Position numbers and translations under genes: made by a program. Shown piece by piece: positions 1 to 8,166 of a stretch of DNA of 64,000 bases; position 1 is the first letter of the stretch; each line of letters opens with the position of its first letter. Source of the stretch: Chitinophaga pollutisoli (GTDB lineage Bacteria; Bacteroidota; Bacteroidia; Chitinophagales; Chitinophagaceae); NCBI RefSeq assembly GCF_038396755.1, contig NZ_CP149822.1, forward strand, positions 5,920,001 through 5,984,000. Reading direction: 5' to 3'. The notes beneath the pieces were generated by a model. That model ran no database searches, was not told the DNA's origin, and was given only the letters and a program-made list of their open reading frames with translations.

Positions 1-2
1 AA

Positions 3-185
3 ATCGATGTGAGCAGGCATAACTTGGCCGCATTAGCCGGTGTTGCCAGGGAATCCGTAATTCGCACCCTGAGCGACCTCCGGGATGAAGGTATTATTCA
101 AATCGGCGAATCGAAGATTAGGATCACCTGCATCAAGAGGCTAGTGCTTGAATGTGATTTCACCAAGATAAACAGTAACCGATGA
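3..185 (+). CDS. C-terminal end of a Crp/Fnr-type regulator (partial, starts outside window)
   Basis: The reading frame enters from the left edge and stops with TGA at 183-185, giving about 60 residues. They form a Crp-type winged helix-turn-helix: LAALAGVARESVIRTLSDL is the recognition region, followed by a DEGIIQIGESKIRI wing. The peptide is closely similar to the last part of the receiver-Crp protein at 2415-3488 (LASLAGVAKESLIRTLSDF), so the missing N-terminus may also hold a receiver and a cNMP-like domain; that is inference. The stop overlaps the ATG of the next gene as ATGA, which suggests translational coupling with the PapD-like protein downstream. Confidence 0.8.
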   Translation: MDVSRHNLAALAGVARESVIRTLSDLRDEGIIQIGESKIRITCIKRLVLECDFTKINSNR

Positions 186-991
186 AGTTATCCAGCCTAC
201 TTTTCGCGTTTCTGTATTTCCTTTGTGATGCCGATGCACAACAACTGCCAAGTGCCGGTCTGCTGATCAGGCCTGCCACGATTAATTACCAACTAGGCAA
301 TGGGCAGACGGAGAATGCGCAGATCTTTATAATAAATAACCTACAGAAAAGTAAACAGTTTTCGGTTTATCTCAGCGACTGGATCCGCGATTCCCTTGGT
401 GTACATGTTTATACGCCTCCTGGAGCCAATCCACGATCTTGTGCATCATGGATTACAATAGACAAAGACTTCCTGGAAATAGCCCCCGGCCAGACAGCTG
501 TCCTAGACGTCCGGTTGCGGATACCAGATACGCCAAATGCCGCTACTGAGATGAAGTGGGCCATGTTGTTTTTGGAAACTACTGAGGAACAGGTTGTCGA
601 AACAGATAACCAGGTGTATACAGTGGTCAATAACAAGGTTCGTGTGGGTATACATCTCTATCAAACGCCTCCGCAAGTCATACATAAAGATGTCCGAATC
701 GTAGGGTTCAATCCACCGACCTGGAAAAGCAGGAGATGCCGGATCACATGTGTGAACTCAGGGGAAGTTCAACTAGAATGCACCAGTTACATCGAGCTTT
801 CCAATTTGGAAACGGGCGTAAAAACAAGGATAGACGCTCCATTGTTCCCTTTGTTCCCAGATCAGCGAAGATTGGTGGAATTTGAACTGCCAATGGAACT
901 TCCGCCGGGCAAATATTCCCTCGTTGGTGTAATAGATGCGGGGAAGGACGTTCCTTTGGAGGCTGTTCAGCAAGAAATTAATATTGAATGA
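182..991 (+). CDS. Periplasmic PapD-like (pilus-chaperone type) protein
   Basis: The 269-residue product begins with a signal peptide (cleavage near residue 20, after DADAQ) and is otherwise beta-rich. Residues about 25-150 resemble the N-terminal Ig-like domain of periplasmic pilus chaperones: an opening strand GLLIRPATINYQLGNGQ, then a region on bound residues and SVYLSDW. Residues about 165-265 look like a second Ig-like domain. Bacteroidota carry related proteins usually named molecular chaperone. No usher or pilin gene is nearby, so the partner is unknown. The start overlaps the stop of the upstream Crp-type regulator by ATGA, placing both in one transcript. Confidence 0.6.
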   Translation: MKLSSLLFAFLYFLCDADAQQLPSAGLLIRPATINYQLGNGQTENAQIFIINNLQKSKQFSVYLSDWIRDSLGVHVYTPPGANPRSCASWITIDKDFLEIAPGQTAVLDVRLRIPDTPNAATEMKWAMLFLETTEEQVVETDNQVYTVVNNKVRVGIHLYQTPPQVIHKDVRIVGFNPPTWKSRRCRITCVNSGEVQLECTSYIELSNLETGVKTRIDAPLFPLFPDQRRLVEFELPMELPPGKYSLVGVIDAGKDVPLEAVQQEINIE

Positions 992-1411
992 CCGGTAATT
1001 TAGCGACAATTATAAAGAGCCGGGTGGATCGTAAGTACATTGAAAATTCATTTTTGCTTCTTGCGTAATAAGCCGGTGAATTGCGCGGATTGCGGGAGAC
1101 TGATATCCATCAATATTTTGCCCATCAATATCATTGTTCCGTTGCCGAAAATAGTGAAAATTTGTATTGCATTAATACAGCGAATACGGATGAGGAGGCG
1201 GGAATTTGCACTGCCTGAGTTTTTACATAATTTGATGGCTCGCCTTTGGGCAATTTTGATCGCACCTTAATCGCGTTGATTTTTCGAGGTAACTAGTAAA
1301 ATCAGACATTATGAAAAAGGAATGGCATGAGGGTTTTCCCTGATGGGACCAGCAGAATGTAAGACGGAAAAACTATCAGAGGTTATTCTATATTCAGCTA
1401 AACTTATAATA
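992..1411. other. AT-rich intergenic stretch without a convincing gene
   Basis: A 76-codon open frame at 1040-1270 on the plus strand has no recognisable domain, an unusual composition and no family resemblance, so I do not call it. Nothing else structured was seen. Confidence 0.5.
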
Positions 1412-1924
1412 ATGACAAGTTATAAATTGTTGCTACTTGCTATTAATGCAATAGCAGGAGCTACTATGCCGTTGCGCGCACAAGTGCGTGAGTTACCCGA
1501 AGTAACGGTGACGGCCAAGAATTATAAGTACCTTCGGTCCATAAACAGCAAAGAGGCGGCACAACCGGTTAAGCTGCTGGAGGCCAAGGCTGCCAGCTAC
1601 GATATCAAAAACTCGGAATATTACGAGGACGATAATGATACTTATTTCATTACTTTTTACCTGCCGGAAGGATATGTGCTGGCAGTTTATGATCAGGAAG
1701 GAAAGCTGTTAAGGACAGCCGAGAAATTCAAGAATATTGTCCTGCCGGCTTTGGTTCGAGCTTCCGTAGCCAAAAGATTCCCTAATTGGTCGATTTCAAA
1801 AGATATATATCTTGTTAAATTTGGTGACGAAGCCGGAGCCAAAATGCAATACAAATTACTGCTGGAGAATGGCAGCAAACGCATGCGTGTCAAGACAGAT
1901 GAAAATGGGGAATTTATCGATTGA
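1412..1924 (+). CDS. Secreted PepSY-like (DUF2874-type) protein
   Basis: I place the start at 1412 because it gives a clean signal peptide (MTSYKLLLLAINAIAGATMP, then LRAQ), although the frame is open 23 codons further upstream. The mature part of about 145 residues has alternating strands and charged turns (YFITFYLPEGYVLAVYDQEG, then KLLRTAEKF), the pattern of Bacteroidota periplasmic PepSY-like proteins, some of which are misnamed nicotinate-nucleotide adenylyltransferase. Its function is not known; no enzyme motif is visible. A strong hairpin terminator follows at 1945, so it is probably a single-gene transcript. Confidence 0.55.
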   Translation: MTSYKLLLLAINAIAGATMPLRAQVRELPEVTVTAKNYKYLRSINSKEAAQPVKLLEAKAASYDIKNSEYYEDDNDTYFITFYLPEGYVLAVYDQEGKLLRTAEKFKNIVLPALVRASVAKRFPNWSISKDIYLVKFGDEAGAKMQYKLLLENGSKRMRVKTDENGEFID

Positions 1925-1944
1925 TTAAGGATTCCCGACCTGCG

Positions 1945-1981
1945 GCATCGGTTCTCCCCTATTGGGAGGGCCGATGCTTTT
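1945..1981 (+). terminator. Rho-independent terminator
   Basis: GCATCGG, then CTCCC, loop, GGGAG and CCGATGC form a long stem followed by a run of T. It lies 20 bases after the stop of the PepSY-like gene. Confidence 0.75.
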
Positions 1982-2109
1982 AAGTGGCTCTTGTCAATGT
2001 CAACAGACACCACCCGGCATCTCTCAGATGCGAATAACAGTGCTATTTGCATTCCAATTCCCGAAGCAGCACCGGTGACGATAGCGACTTTGTCTTTCAG
2101 TCTGTTCAT
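1968..2109 (-). pseudogene. N-terminal remnant of a short-chain dehydrogenase/reductase
   Basis: Reading leftwards from 2109 the frame encodes MNRLKDKVAIVTGAASGIG and then ALLFASERCRVVSVDID. This is the first Rossmann beta-alpha-beta unit of an SDR enzyme with its TGxxxGIG NAD(P)-binding glycines. After about 47 residues the similarity ends at the terminator of the neighbouring gene; the catalytic Ser-Tyr-Lys part of a normal 250-residue SDR is missing. The frame runs on antisense to the PepSY-like gene but is meaningless there. It is the scar of a deletion rather than a functional gene. Confidence 0.7.
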
Positions 2110-2170
2110 GATCATATATTTTAATGTTTAATAGCGTGTTTTTGTACTTGGTTGCAATGGTGTATGCAGT

Positions 2171-2305
2171 AACCGGCTTGCCACTAAGGCCACGATGGGC
2201 CTTGGGAATCTAAAGGGTGAAGAGGAGGTTGGCAACTACAGCGGTGACGACCTGTACCACCGAATTGAACGCATGACCAGGTTTCTCGGTGAAAGAGTGC
2301 AATGA
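2171..2305 (+). pseudogene. Unrecognised coding remnant, C-terminal tail only
   Basis: A short frame ending at TGA 2303-2305 reads NRLATKATMGLGNLKGEEE, then VGNYSGDDLYHRIERM and TRFLGERVQ. The composition is protein-like, with an amphipathic helix at the end, but there is no proper start and no partner upstream. It sits between the SDR remnant and the next regulator, so I read it as another relic in a decaying belt. I do not recognise the family. Confidence 0.25.
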
Positions 2306-2414
2306 CTGAAATTGCCGTCTGGAAGATAGCAATGTTTCAGACCCAGGATTTTCGTCTTAATGAGAGGACATCTGGCGCAATATTAACTATTTTTTCCAGG
2401 AGTGATATGTGTGG

Positions 2415-3488
2415 TTAGTTAACCATCTCCTCCAGACGCCGTATATCGGGAAGGTTAATTCTCCCGTCTTGTATATTTATTAGTCCTTCATTGCGAAAAT
2501 CGCTCAAGGTCCGAATCAATGATTCTTTTGCCACGCCGGCAAGTGAAGCCAGGACGTCTCGGTTAATGCCAGGTACTTCCATATAGTGCAGGCCGTGGTT
2601 TTTCCGGTGCAGATAAAGCAAGGCGTCAGCTACGCGCTTCCGAAGAGAATTGTATGCTATTTTTAGAAGGTGCTTTTGATTGTTCGATAGATAAGAGGTT
2701 AGCCAGCGTACAATGAGTTTTAGCACTTCGATGTCACTATAGACAAGTAAGTTGAATTCAGAGAAAGGTATAGGTACCAGTTCTGCGGTACACAACGATT
2801 CTGCCTGTTCGCTGTATGTGGTTCCATTCAATGCCGCCTCATAGCCTAGGAATTCACCCGCACCATATATTCTGGTGATGATTTCTTTTCCCTCCTCATT
2901 AAAAAGACAGGTTTTCACCCATCCTTTTTCAATGTAATACAGATAGACAGGATGATTCCCCACAGAAAAGATTAATTGCCGTCTTTTGAATTTAATTGCA
3001 TCGCGGCCAGAACGTAGCTTTTCAAGTTTTTCGGCTACTGTTTTATTTCCCGTTGGCATTAACTTGTCGGAGCTATTCAAATGATGCTTTGACCGAAGCC
3101 TTTGTATTTTATTTAGCCTGACTTCGATAGCGTGCAGCAATTCAACAGAACTGAAGGGCGAAATGAGGAAATCGTCGGCTCCAAGGTTCATTCCCCTGCG
3201 GATGGCTTTCGGGTCTGCTGAATTGGAAAGAAAGATAAATGGCCTGCCAAGCGTATTATCATACTTTTGCAAAATGTTTAAGACGCCGTATCCATCCAGC
3301 AATGGCGTCCGTACATTGCAAACTATTAAGTCAGGCTTTTCCTTTAAAGCAATATTTACGCCCTCAACTCCGTCATTGGCATGCAATACTGAATAATTGT
3401 CCAACTCAAGAATGGCGCTAATGCTCGTTGCAACATCAGAATTGTTTTCAATGACAAGAATATTAGGCACGGGTGAAGATTTTGTCAA
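2415..3488 (-). CDS. Receiver-like domain fused to a Crp/Fnr transcription factor
   Basis: The 357-residue protein has a CheY-like receiver at about 8-125, a cNMP-like beta-roll at about 160-260 and a winged helix-turn-helix at about 290-357 (LASLAGVAKESLIRTLSDF). The receiver is degenerate at the residues that matter. The phospho-acceptor position is Asn58 (PDLIVCNVRTPLLDG), the acidic pair reads Glu-Asn (LVIENN), and the invariant Lys of KPF is Ser (LISPF). It therefore probably cannot be phosphorylated and may sense by another route or be constitutive; that is inference. The HTH closely matches the partial gene at the left edge, so the two are paralogues. No cognate kinase is adjacent. Confidence 0.85.
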   Translation of the reverse strand: MTKSSPVPNILVIENNSDVATSISAILELDNYSVLHANDGVEGVNIALKEKPDLIVCNVRTPLLDGYGVLNILQKYDNTLGRPFIFLSNSADPKAIRRGMNLGADDFLISPFSSVELLHAIEVRLNKIQRLRSKHHLNSSDKLMPTGNKTVAEKLEKLRSGRDAIKFKRRQLIFSVGNHPVYLYYIEKGWVKTCLFNEEGKEIITRIYGAGEFLGYEAALNGTTYSEQAESLCTAELVPIPFSEFNLLVYSDIEVLKLIVRWLTSYLSNNQKHLLKIAYNSLRKRVADALLYLHRKNHGLHYMEVPGINRDVLASLAGVAKESLIRTLSDFRNEGLINIQDGRINLPDIRRLEEMVN

Positions 3489-3960
3489 GACAAACTGAAA
3501 TTCCGGGAACTAATTCTAAAACAAGAATCGCCCTTAAAATGTTCTCAAGTTGCCACTGGAAATCCTATTCGTTATTTCACCGGCCTTTCTTTATATGCCG
3601 CAAATTTACAGCGGTTCGGAGAGTTGTTGCCTAAGTATGGGCAAATAGAATATGAATATATTTAATGTATTTGTGATTGTAAGTTGTATTGCCTTGGAAA
3701 AGATTGTTTTGACTATATATCGTTTTTAAATTTTAGTCTTCGCAGCTCTCCTCCCGGTAACTACAAACTCCTTTGCGCAAGCTTAACCGCATAACCAATA
3801 AGAGCTTTATACTACGATTAACCCTCAAGCAAGGAATTCCCCGTTCGATTACTTCTCAGTGACCAATGATGAAGCTCCATTGAACTACATCTTCCCCACT
3901 TCGTTCACCACCAACTGTGTCAGACGTAGATGTTGACTTTTATTTTAAAGCAGCCTCCGG
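3489..3960. other. AT-rich intergenic region with possible relic coding
   Basis: A plus-strand frame near 3825-3940 reads TINPQARNSPFDYFSV and then TNDEAPLNYIFPTSF before a stop. It looks protein-like but has no start and no recognisable family. The remainder, upstream of the receiver-Crp gene, is AT-rich and probably contains its promoter, though I could not fix a motif. Confidence 0.3.
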
Positions 3961-5156
3961 TTAGTACGTCCATGCATTTTCATACGCCTCAATGATCACA
4001 TCCTTTACCACGCCGATGTCATTTGAAATGGAGTTCGTATTCCACGCCAGCTGCACATTATTGGGGAAATGCGCGATCATTGTGTTGGTGCCGCGGAATT
4101 TACTGTCATACGCCATACCGGCTTTAAAGTAGTAGGTTCCCTGCCGCCCCCTGTATTTGCTGTCGAATCCCATGAGCTTGTTTTTCATGCGCTGTAACAT
4201 CGCGTCAGAAACGAATTTTTTTGATTCCGCTGCTGCATGAACAAGGGCCAGCTCCTTTGCACTCATGTACCAGTTGCCCGCACCGCCAGATTTATAGTTT
4301 GTATAAATTGAAATGCCATGGTGAACGGGTGCTGAATAATTGTAGTAGAGCGTTTGGCTGCTCCCCGGGGAATTGGGATTCCAGACCGGGCCCAGGCTGT
4401 TCCAGGGGCATAGGTCAACCAGATAGTAGTTGGAAATGCCGGCAGGACCGAGAATCACCTGGCGCACGTAGCTCCGGTAGAACTGCGATACTGCTTCGTC
4501 CGCATTGTTGTCTGACATTGGCGCGTACCAGCCCGCGCCGTTTACGATACAGGCAAGCAAAACCCGGCAAAGATGATAATTTACCGCGGCGTTTTTAAAG
4601 TAAGCATCGCCGTAACCCGTGGTAGCCGTTTGCATGGTTTTGCGCAGCGAAGTGTAATCGTAACCAATGTATTTCAATCCGGATGTATGTGACAACAGGT
4701 GCGCAATGGTAATTTTCCTGTTAGATGCTGGAATGTTCCAATTGGTCGGCAACAACTGCCAAACATAGGCGTTTTCGTCCATGCCTTTGGCTTCCAGCGC
4801 TTTTAAAATTGCAAGCGCAGTGATGGTTTGTGTGGCCTCCGACGTTCCCTGGCGCGTAGTAGGCAAATAGGGATGTTGCCCGTCCATCAGCCGACGGGAG
4901 TCGCCCGCTGTAATCGTTGTTACCACCGCTCCGTTGAATGCAATCGCAAATCCAAATCCTATTGTTTTGCCCGTGAAACGATTCATCAGGCCCTGGGTGA
5001 AAAGCGATGGGTTGAACTTGAGGGACGCGCCCGGTTCCTTGGCCAGCGCAATGTCCGGTTTTTTTGAAGAATGATCTCTTCCTGCTTTTCGCAACCTGCC
5101 TGCAAGGCGCCGGCGAACAGCATTATCGCGGCGGATTTTTTTAGTAACGTTTTCAT
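3961..5156 (-). pseudogene. Frameshifted beta-lactamase-fold (serine hydrolase family) lipoprotein, catalytic motif lost
   Basis: Translation from ATG 5156 gives a lipoprotein signal (MKTLLKKSAAIMLFAGALQA, then GC) ending in EEIILQK. The rest of the protein lies in another frame, starting at KPDIALAKEPG. The frames meet at a run of seven A on the coding strand (5059-5065); eight would join them. The body of about 370 residues resembles the beta-lactamase/esterase family, including LLSHTSGL. Where members have SxSK before TITALAILKAL, this one has EATQ, and the second motif Tyr-x-Asn reads FKN. Nucleophile, lysine and tyrosine are thus all missing. It is either a decayed gene or a non-catalytic binding protein whose frame was broken by a sequencing error. 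Confidence 0.7.
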
Positions 5157-5437
5157 TTGTGTGGTTTGAGGTTCTTGCCGCAAAGATGTAGTGCGACCGG
5201 TAGAAGATGGATGCTGTTTTAATGAATGAAGCTGTTGGGTTAACAAAAACAGGAATAATAAAAGTGCATCCCTTTCCTCCCCCGGACGAAATCAGTTTGA
5301 CTGTTAGTTGAAAATTAGGGGATCCCTTAACGGGCGATATTGAATTGTTGTAATTTATAATGCAATACATATATGTAAGTATTATACTATTTTCAGCTTC
5401 TAAATTTATTCTAAATCGTATCCGTAATTTTGCTTCT

Positions 5438-6106
5438 ATGAAACTCCTGGTGATCGAGGACGAAAAAGAGCTTGCAAACGATATTGTCAGTTATCTCGCA
5501 GACTACACCTGCGAAATAGCGGCCAACTATACGCAGGCATTGGAGAAAGTTGAAATCTACACCTACGACTGCATTCTGCTCGACCTTACATTGCCTGGTG
5601 GCGACGGCCTCCGTTTACTTAATGTGCTGAAGAGAGAAAAGCGGAACGACGGTGTCATCATCATTTCCGCCCGGAATGCAATAGAGGACAAGATCATCGG
5701 CCTGACCAACGGAGCTGATGATTACATTGGCAAGCCCTTTCACCTGCCGGAACTCGCTGCCCGTATATATTCCGTCATCCGGCGAAAGCAATTTTCGAAT
5801 TCCAATATATTGGACCTGAACGAAATGAGGGTAGATCTGCTATCGAGGAAAGTATTTGTAGCAGGTGCTGAAGTATTACTTACAAAGAAGGAACTCGATC
5901 TGTTGCTGTATTTTATTGGCAATAAAAATAAAGTGATTTCGAAGGGGGCTTTGGCGGAACATCTTTCTGGCGATATGGCTGATATGTTCGATAGTCACGC
6001 TTTCGTGTACGCGCATATCAAAAACCTCAAGCGCAAGCTCATTGAGGCCGGCTATGGTAATTATCTCAAAAATGTATACGGGACTGGTTACAAATGGGAA
6101 ATATGA
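5438..6106 (+). CDS. OmpR/PhoB-family response regulator
   Basis: I chose the start at 5438 because MKLLVIEDEKELA is the canonical beginning of a receiver; the frame is open 26 codons further upstream. The 222-residue product has all key receiver residues (acidic pair Glu7-Asp8, phospho-acceptor Asp49 in CILLDLTLPGGDG, Lys99 in GKPF), then an OmpR-type winged helix (residues about 125-220, ending VYGTGYKWEI). It overlaps the sensor kinase gene and leads an operon with a PAP2 phosphatase and an LtaS-like transferase, so these are its likely targets. Confidence 0.93.
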   Translation: MKLLVIEDEKELANDIVSYLADYTCEIAANYTQALEKVEIYTYDCILLDLTLPGGDGLRLLNVLKREKRNDGVIIISARNAIEDKIIGLTNGADDYIGKPFHLPELAARIYSVIRRKQFSNSNILDLNEMRVDLLSRKVFVAGAEVLLTKKELDLLLYFIGNKNKVISKGALAEHLSGDMADMFDSHAFVYAHIKNLKRKLIEAGYGNYLKNVYGTGYKWEI

Positions 6107-7401
6107 AAAATTTGCTCGACAGAAACCTGAAAGCTTATATTATTTATGCCCTGGTGGTGTTCCTGTCAAGCGTTCCGGCTTATTTTCTTATTATGGACTT
6201 TATTTGGCGCTCGGAATTGCATGAGCACAATGAAATAGTGGCATTCAGAGCTAAGGAGAGATTTAAACGGCTTGCCAACGACCCGGCTGCACTTCACAGG
6301 AGCATCGAAACCTGGAATAGCATCCAGCCGGAGGCCGCAATTATGCCGGTAAACGCCATGGATGAAGACAGCGTGTATACCATTTACCGAGAAATTCGCC
6401 TCGCCGGGCACGAGGAGCTGGACAGATTTCATGGGCTAATCACTTATTTTATAGTCGGCGACCAGGCATTCCGGATCACCATCGAAACTAATATTGAAGA
6501 ATCTTACGAGACAATTGCGGCCATCACAGCCGTTACCGCGGTGTTTTTCTTTTTGCTGCTGGGAGGATTTCTGCTACTGAATAAAAAGCTTTCGCGGAGA
6601 TTGTGGGCGCCATTCCATGAAACCGTCGGTAAACTGGAGGCATACGATCTGAAAAGTCAAACGCAGATTTTATTGCCCGAAACCAATATCATAGAATTCG
6701 AAGCTTTACAGGCCGGTATCCGTAAGCTGATTAGCGGCAATATCGCAGCGTATCGCGAGCAAAGGGAATTCACCGAAAATGCCTCCCATGAATTGCAAAC
6801 ACCACTGGCGATTGTTCAATCGAAGCTCGATTTGTTCCTGCAAACGGATGGGCTGACCGAAGCGCAATCCGGCATTATCGAAGAAGCCAACCACTCATTG
6901 TCGCGTGTTTCGCGCATCAACAGAAACCTTGTGTTGCTGGCTAAAATCGACAACGGTCAGTTTGCTGCGGAAGAATTGTTGGAATTATTGCCGGTTACCC
7001 GGGAATTGAGCCAGGAAATGGAGGATTTTCTGGCAGAAAAACATATCCATTTGGTGTTGGACGCGCATTCACGCGGCGCTGTTACAGGCAACCGGGCATT
7101 GGTAGAAATCATGCTCACCAATCTGTTCATGAATGCAATCAGGCATTCTCCGTATGAAAGTGAGATCCGGATCAGCATTTTTGACAACATGATCGAAGTC
7201 GCTAATTCAGGTACGCAGCCGCTACCTGAAGACAAACTATTCAAACGGTTCTCCGCTGCCGCGGTGCACTCAACCGGAACGGGCCTCGGGCTGGCGATTG
7301 TACGGCAGGTTTCCCTGCTGTACGGCTGGCAGGTAGGATACAGGTTCTCGGATGGCATGCACCGTTTTACCGTTGGATTTGCCGGCGGAAGTGAAACATA
7401 A
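6103..7401 (+). CDS. Membrane sensor histidine kinase
   Basis: The ATG at 6103 overlaps the stop of the response regulator (ATGA); another ATG at 6094 is possible. From 6103 the protein has 432 residues. One membrane segment lies near residues 10-33, a periplasmic sensor loop of about 100 residues follows, and a second segment near 140-160. The phospho-acceptor His is about residue 229 (ENASHELQTPLAIV). The ATPase has the N box (NLFMNAIRHSP) and the G box (GTGLGLAIV). The periplasmic loop has no domain I recognise. With the adjacent regulator it forms a complete two-component system. Confidence 0.93.
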   Translation: MKNLLDRNLKAYIIYALVVFLSSVPAYFLIMDFIWRSELHEHNEIVAFRAKERFKRLANDPAALHRSIETWNSIQPEAAIMPVNAMDEDSVYTIYREIRLAGHEELDRFHGLITYFIVGDQAFRITIETNIEESYETIAAITAVTAVFFFLLLGGFLLLNKKLSRRLWAPFHETVGKLEAYDLKSQTQILLPETNIIEFEALQAGIRKLISGNIAAYREQREFTENASHELQTPLAIVQSKLDLFLQTDGLTEAQSGIIEEANHSLSRVSRINRNLVLLAKIDNGQFAAEELLELLPVTRELSQEMEDFLAEKHIHLVLDAHSRGAVTGNRALVEIMLTNLFMNAIRHSPYESEIRISIFDNMIEVANSGTQPLPEDKLFKRFSAAAVHSTGTGLGLAIVRQVSLLYGWQVGYRFSDGMHRFTVGFAGGSET

Positions 7402-7418
7402 CATAATATTCAAGCTTT

Positions 7419-8123
7419 ATGTATTACAGAATTTTTAGATGGCAGGTTTTATTGATCCTGCTGTCAGGTACTTCCTTTGCCCAGGAAATCATACAGCCGC
7501 CGATTCCTGTCGACAGTCAATACCATATGCGCCCCCTCAACTTCCGTAGGGCGCTATTCATGCCGGCGTCCTTCATCCTGGCAGGTGTTGCGATTAACGG
7601 GAATGGCAACGAAGGATTTAAAAAAGAGCTGGTGGAAGAGCGGAACGAACATATCCCAACCTTCCAGACCCATATTGACAATTACCTGCAATACGCACCC
7701 ATAGCCATCGTTTATGGGCTGGATGCTGCGGGTATCTCCTCGCGGACAGATATCCGTAATCGGACTGCCATCCTCATAAAAGGCGAAGCGCTCATGTCCG
7801 CCTCAGTATCACTGCTGAAAAACACCACTCACCAACTCCGGCCCGACGGATCAACTTACAATTCTTTCCCATCTGGTCATACGGCGCAAGCCTTCGCTGC
7901 AGCTACTTTCCTGTCCGAAGAGTATAAACATCGTTTTCCCTGGATGCCGTATGCCGCTTATGGCATGGCTTCTGCGGTGGGCGGGTTCCGCATGGCCAAT
8001 AACCGGCATTACGTCAGCGATGTGCTGGTAGGTGCCGGCATCGGCATTCTTTCAATGAAAATGGCTTACTGGACGCATCAATACAAATGGCGGAAGAGAA
8101 AGCCGGTAGTCGATCAGTTTTAA
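7419..8123 (+). CDS. Secreted PAP2-family phosphatase (lipid phosphatase-like)
   Basis: The 234-residue protein starts with a signal peptide (LLILLSGTSFAQ). The three PAP2 motifs are present: KNTTHQLRP, SFPSGHTAQAF with the catalytic His, and RHYVSDVLVGAG. Members of the superfamily remove phosphate from undecaprenyl diphosphate, phosphatidylglycerol phosphate or lipid A. It begins 17 bases after the kinase and is followed by an LtaS-like enzyme, the same pairing seen in lipid A modification loci, so a role in envelope phosphate groups is a reasonable inference. The exact substrate cannot be told from sequence. Confidence 0.88.
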   Translation: MYYRIFRWQVLLILLSGTSFAQEIIQPPIPVDSQYHMRPLNFRRALFMPASFILAGVAINGNGNEGFKKELVEERNEHIPTFQTHIDNYLQYAPIAIVYGLDAAGISSRTDIRNRTAILIKGEALMSASVSLLKNTTHQLRPDGSTYNSFPSGHTAQAFAAATFLSEEYKHRFPWMPYAAYGMASAVGGFRMANNRHYVSDVLVGAGIGILSMKMAYWTHQYKWRKRKPVVDQF

Positions 8124-8166
8124 CCTGCGTGATATTACGCCCGGAAATTTTCTAAACAATACTGAC

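Noticed and set aside
1040..1270. Plus-strand frame of 76 codons
   Set aside because: Ile/Arg-rich composition without domain and no ribosome-site or context support.
1693..1967. Extension of the SDR frame across the PepSY-like gene
   Set aside because: SDR similarity ends near 1968; the rest is antisense to a plausible secreted protein and has no Rossmann or catalytic continuation.
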